Assembly (NCBI GenBank): GCA_030833825.1
Contig: JAURGL010000076.1
Coordinates: forward strand, 1 to 8,066
Source: Vulcanococcus sp. SFB_649D_100_25
Lineage (GTDB): Bacteria; Cyanobacteriota; Cyanobacteriia; PCC-6307; Cyanobiaceae
Length of the DNA stretch: 8,066 nucleotides
Direction: 5' to 3'
In this document: positions 5,531 through 8,066 of the stretch, one piece after another
Numbering within the stretch: position 1 is the first letter of the stretch
Layout: every line of letters starts with the position of its first letter
The notes under the pieces: model-generated
The model's database searches: none
What the model was told of the DNA's origin: nothing
The model's input: only the letters and a program-made list of their open reading frames with translations
Made by a program: the position numbers and the translations under genes

Positions 5531-6656
5531 TCACCTCGGCGATCTTTGGATCGCCAATACGGTGAGTGATCTGATTCAGGGGGATGTCAAGGAGCATCTC
5601 CCCTTGGAATCCATCCCCCTACGGGGAGATGTGCTCGGCCTGGGCACCACCACCAGCATCGACAACGGCGAGCTCACGTTTCTGCCCAACGATGCCGGCA
5701 ACACCACCATCTGGAAATGCCAGGCCAGTGATGGCGGAATCCGTGCCTTGCATCCGGGGGACGGCAGTGCCCATTTCCCTTATGTGTGCTTCAGCGCTGA
5801 TGCTTCAGCCTTGAAGGTGCTGCTGGATCCTGCGGAGCTCGGTGTTGTGGAGGGAAGGCCGCTCCAGGAGTTGGTGGGCGACGCGATCACCCGCTTGTGC
5901 CGCGAGGGGCGTTTGGCAGAAGCTCCGATTTATGGCCTGCGCGCCGAGTTGGAGTGGCGCTCGTTGGTGATCACGGTGGCCTCCAAGTTGTGCATGGGCC
6001 AACAGCGGCGTAACACCGCCATCGCCAGCAGTGAGGCCAGCGAGGGCACGGCCAGCCGCAGCATCTATCAACTACTTCAGCACTACCGCTTGGCCGAGCA
6101 GGATCCTGGAGATCCTGTCGATCCGATTCGCTACCTCGGACGTTCGCTGCAGTGGGAGTGCTGCGGCTTCTTCGATAGCGACCCCAGCCTCGGTCGGGTG
6201 ACGGTGCCTGCGTCCGGTGCCCACTTGCATTTGCACGGCTGCAGCGTGGATCTGAGCCATGGCGGACACCTCCACCATGAGCATCCCGGCAGCGTTTTGC
6301 AGGGGGTGAGGCGCCTGGCCCTCTATCCCCTACAGCAGGTGCATCAGCTGGCTAGCGATTTGGGGATCGAGCAGCTGCGCTTTGAAGCAGGTGCTGCCTG
6401 TTTCAGCGTTGTCAATCGTGGTGCGCTGGATGTGAGCGACGTGGGCGTTGCTGTTGTGCTCAACGATCGCTACTCCGACCATCGCTATCTGCGCTTGCCC
6501 TGGCTTGCTGCCGGTGGCTGTGAGCAGTTCAGCGTGCCGCTTTGCCTCGAAACCGGGGTACATCGCCTTGAGGTGATCGCCGACCCTGAGCATCAGATTT
6601 TGGAAGAGGCGTCGCTGCAGGCCAACAACCGAGCGGTGCTCGAGGTGCGGTGTTGA
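5523..6656 (+). CDS. Acetolactate decarboxylase-like protein with C-terminal CARDB-like domain
   Basis: This is a 377-residue protein. Residues 7-280 resemble alpha-acetolactate decarboxylase (acetolactate to acetoin, zinc-dependent). LWIANTVSDLIQGD matches the family opening, and GDVLGLGTTTSIDNGE (35-50) matches GDFGLGTFNALDGE, with Glu50. IYGLRAE (136-142) supplies the conserved Arg140. HLHGCSVDLSHGGH (236-249) reproduces the H-x-H-x10-H zinc triad (His236, His238, His249). About 45 extra residues lie between Arg140 and the triad (about 150-205). Residues 283-377 look like a CARDB beta-sandwich: VVNRGALDVSDVGV, LPWLAAGGCEQFSV, TGVHRLEVIADPEHQI and a final NN-containing strand. No signal peptide is seen. 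The start is ATG at 5523, inside the end of gyrA (ATGCCTGA); earlier in-frame starts at 5355 and beyond lie within gyrA and add non-homologous sequence. Catalysis is inferred from residues, and the substrate may differ. Confidence 0.72.
   Translation: MPDHLGDLWIANTVSDLIQGDVKEHLPLESIPLRGDVLGLGTTTSIDNGELTFLPNDAGNTTIWKCQASDGGIRALHPGDGSAHFPYVCFSADASALKVLLDPAELGVVEGRPLQELVGDAITRLCREGRLAEAPIYGLRAELEWRSLVITVASKLCMGQQRRNTAIASSEASEGTASRSIYQLLQHYRLAEQDPGDPVDPIRYLGRSLQWECCGFFDSDPSLGRVTVPASGAHLHLHGCSVDLSHGGHLHHEHPGSVLQGVRRLALYPLQQVHQLASDLGIEQLRFEAGAACFSVVNRGALDVSDVGVAVVLNDRYSDHRYLRLPWLAAGGCEQFSVPLCLETGVHRLEVIADPEHQILEEASLQANNRAVLEVRC
5595..5631 (+). other. Inverted repeat inside the start of the acetolactate decarboxylase-like gene
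   Basis: CATCTCCCC (5595-5603) and GGGGAGATG (5623-5631) form a perfect 9-bp stem with a 19-nt loop. Inside the loop, a second C-run (about 5615-5619) could compete for the same G-run. It lies about 70-110 nt past the gene's start, all within coding sequence. It may be an RNA structure affecting translation or transcription through the operon, or a by-product of codon use. Confidence 0.3.
6642..6647 (+). promoter_or_regulatory. Shine-Dalgarno that fixes the crtL start
   Basis: GAGGTG lies 8 nt before ATG 6656. It is the only clear anti-SD match before a start in this window. An alternative GTG at 6650 would sit only 2 nt from it, so the ATG is preferred. The site is within the last codons of the preceding gene. 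Confidence 0.55.
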
Positions 6657-7915
6657 TGGCCGATCGCTCTTCCTTTGAGGTGCTAGTGATTGGCGCAGGA
6701 CCAGCCGCCCTCTGCATCGCTGCAGCGCTTACGGAGCGCGGGGTCGCGGTGCAAGGGCTCGCACCGGAGGATCCCGCCGCTCCTTGGCTGAACACCTATG
6801 GCATCTGGGGGCCCGAGGTGGAGGCCCTCGGGCTGCAGCATCTGCTGGAGCACCGCTGGAGCCGCACCGGCAGCCACTTCGGTGCTGATCTGTCCGCCGC
6901 GGCCACGCCCCACGGCATCGACTACGGCCTGTTCGATAAGACGGCTCTGCAGCAGCACTGGTGGGACCAATGCCGCAGCGGTGGCGCCCGCTGGCAGTTG
7001 GGCCGGGCGGAATCGATCGAGCACGACGCCCACACATCGGTGGTGATCACCAGCGAGGGCGACCGGCTGGCAGCACGGCTGGTGATTGATGCCAGCGGTC
7101 ATCACTCCAGATTTGTGGAGAGGCCTGATGAAGGTCCAGTGGCCGGCCAGGGCGCCTACGGCATCGTCGGCCGCTTCTCGGCTCCACCGGTGGATCCCGG
7201 GCAGTTCGTGCTGATGGATTACCGCTGTGATCACCTCAGTGAGGCGGAGCGCCGCTGCGGCGCTCCCACCTTTCTCTACGCCATGGATTTCGGCGACGGG
7301 GTGTTTTTCGTGGAGGAAACCTCCCTCGCCTTGGCTCCACCGGTGCCTTATGACGTTCTCAAGGATCGGCTCCTGCGCCGTCTCACCCACCGGGGTATCA
7401 CCGTGGAGGAGGTGCAGCACGAGGAGTTTTGCCTCTTCCCGATGAACCTGCCACTGCCCGATCTGCAGCAGCGGGTGGTGGGTTTCGGTGGATCCGCCTC
7501 CATGGTGCATCCCGCTTCGGGCTACATGGTGGGCTCGTTGCTGCGACGTGCTCCTGCGTTGGCCGATGCCGTGGCCTCAGGTCTGCAGGATTCCCGCTCC
7601 GGTGGGCAGCAGCTGGCAGGGAGAGCTTGGCAGGCGCTCTGGCCCCTTGAGCTGCAGCGCCGGCATGCGCTCTATCGCTTCGGCCTTGAGAAGTTGATGC
7701 GCTTCTCTCCCGCCCAGCTCCGGTCTCACTTCACCACCTTCTTTGCCCTGCCCCAGGAGCAGTGGTATGGCTTCCTGTCCAACACCCTCAGCCTGCCGCA
7801 GTTGATTGCGGCCATGTTGCGTCTGTTTGTGGTCGCGCCCTGGAGCGTCAAGGCCGGTCTGATGGGGATGCAGGGCAGGGAGTTGGCGCTGGGGCTGCGG
7901 ATGCTCAGGCCGTAG
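6656..7915 (+). CDS. crtL: CrtL-type lycopene cyclase, probably beta
   Basis: This 419-residue flavoprotein of the plant/cyanobacterial CrtL family cyclises the psi ends of lycopene, probably to beta-rings, on the way to beta-carotene and zeaxanthin in thylakoid or envelope membranes. The N-terminal dinucleotide-binding fold is VLVIGAGPAALCIAAAL (9-25). Further family motifs are NTYGIW (46-51), VIDASGHHS (143-151), GQFVLMDYR (182-190), PTFLYAMDFGDGVFFVEETS (204-223) and GFGGSASMVHPASGYMVG (276-293). The FVEETSLA motif at 218-225 resembles beta- more than epsilon-cyclases, so the beta call is probable, not certain; marine picocyanobacteria can have both. A hydrophobic C-terminus (381-410) fits membrane association. 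The start is ATG at 6656, overlapping the previous stop by one base (TGATG) and preceded by a Shine-Dalgarno. The upstream in-frame GTG/TTG (6650/6653) are disfavoured by spacing. Length is usual for the family and all motifs are intact. Confidence 0.92.
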   Translation: MADRSSFEVLVIGAGPAALCIAAALTERGVAVQGLAPEDPAAPWLNTYGIWGPEVEALGLQHLLEHRWSRTGSHFGADLSAAATPHGIDYGLFDKTALQQHWWDQCRSGGARWQLGRAESIEHDAHTSVVITSEGDRLAARLVIDASGHHSRFVERPDEGPVAGQGAYGIVGRFSAPPVDPGQFVLMDYRCDHLSEAERRCGAPTFLYAMDFGDGVFFVEETSLALAPPVPYDVLKDRLLRRLTHRGITVEEVQHEEFCLFPMNLPLPDLQQRVVGFGGSASMVHPASGYMVGSLLRRAPALADAVASGLQDSRSGGQQLAGRAWQALWPLELQRRHALYRFGLEKLMRFSPAQLRSHFTTFFALPQEQWYGFLSNTLSLPQLIAAMLRLFVVAPWSVKAGLMGMQGRELALGLRMLRP

Positions 7916-7953
7916 CTCCAGCGCAGGAGCTGCCCTGACCGGCTGTGCAGCCG
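7912..7953 (+). terminator. Tandem hairpins at the end of crtL
   Basis: The first stem is 7912-7919 with 7926-7933 (8 pairs, one G-U, 6-nt loop AGCGCA) and includes the TAG stop of crtL. The second is CGGCT/AGCCG (7940-7944 with 7949-7953) around a GTGC tetraloop. No T-run follows, so this is not a canonical intrinsic terminator. It is a plausible 3' boundary or stability element of the gyrA operon transcript. Confidence 0.4.
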
Positions 7954-7985
7954 AAACAGTGGTTGCCCCAGCGAATCGATCCCCC

Positions 7986-8066
7986 ATGGAGCTGATCCCG
8001 GGTGATTGTCTCAATCGTTGGAGGCATCTCTCGATTGGATGTCTCCTCCTCGGAGCTGTGTCCCAG
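7986..8066 (+). CDS. Start of an unidentified secreted or membrane protein, cut by the window edge
   Basis: An open frame begins at ATG 7986, 70 bp after crtL, and continues to the window edge (27 codons). The N-terminus, MELIPGDCLNRWRHLSIGCL then LLGAVSQ, has a basic stretch followed by a hydrophobic core (SIGCLLLGAV), as in a signal peptide or membrane anchor. Cys19 lies within the hydrophobic run, but this is too short to claim a lipobox. No Shine-Dalgarno is visible. The family cannot be named from 27 residues, and the ORF could also be spurious. Confidence 0.42.
   Translation, partial: MELIPGDCLNRWRHLSIGCLLLGAVSQ

Noticed and set aside
6683..7510. 275-residue minus-strand open frame
   Set aside because: It is antisense to crtL, whose FAD-binding and cyclase motifs are intact; nothing in the antisense translation suggests a protein family.
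1..8066. Search for HIP1 octamers, tRNAs, CRISPR repeats and insertion sequence ends
   Set aside because: None seen by eye. GATCG-containing words are frequent, but I found no full GCGATCGC, cloverleaf, spaced repeat array or transposase motif.

Overview
The window reads as chromosomal DNA of a GC-rich picocyanobacterium, most likely marine or euryhaline Synechococcus/Cyanobium. The case rests on gene content: a cyanobacterial GuaB3-type IMP dehydrogenase, a CAAD (CURT1-like) thylakoid membrane protein, and a CrtL-type lycopene cyclase beside gyrA. Coding density is very high, gaps are short, and most starts lack a clear Shine-Dalgarno. By eye I saw no HIP1 (GCGATCGC) octamer, and I saw no tRNA, rRNA, CRISPR or insertion sequence.

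Layout. The left third is on the minus strand. Read in its own direction, it holds a DUF39/HcyBio 'homocysteine biosynthesis' family protein (2839-1688), a CAAD membrane protein (1600-980) and guaB3 (910 to the window edge). A 45-bp divergent gap (2840-2884) separates this block from a plus-strand operon: gyrA (2885-5530), an acetolactate decarboxylase-like protein with a C-terminal CARDB-like domain (5523-6656), and crtL (6656-7915). The three operon genes overlap by 8 nt and 1 nt, so their translation is probably coupled. After tandem hairpins, a secreted or membrane protein appears to start at 7986 and runs off the window.

Functions. The genes cover purine nucleotide synthesis (GuaB3), thylakoid membrane shaping (CAAD), sulfur amino acid metabolism (DUF39, inferred), DNA supercoiling (GyrA) and carotenoid cyclisation (CrtL). 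The least expected is the middle operon gene. Its N-terminal ~280 residues carry the apparent zinc triad and two other active-site residues of alpha-acetolactate decarboxylase. They also carry a ~45-residue insertion, and a CARDB-like beta domain replaces the usual C-terminal tail. I know of no defined role for such a protein in these organisms.

Caveats. The first ~112 bases do not encode the expected end of GuaB3, although the frame stays open. This could be an assembly chimera or a real recombination junction. The DUF39 protein keeps one of two cysteines thought to be functional in its methanogen relative and lacks the other.
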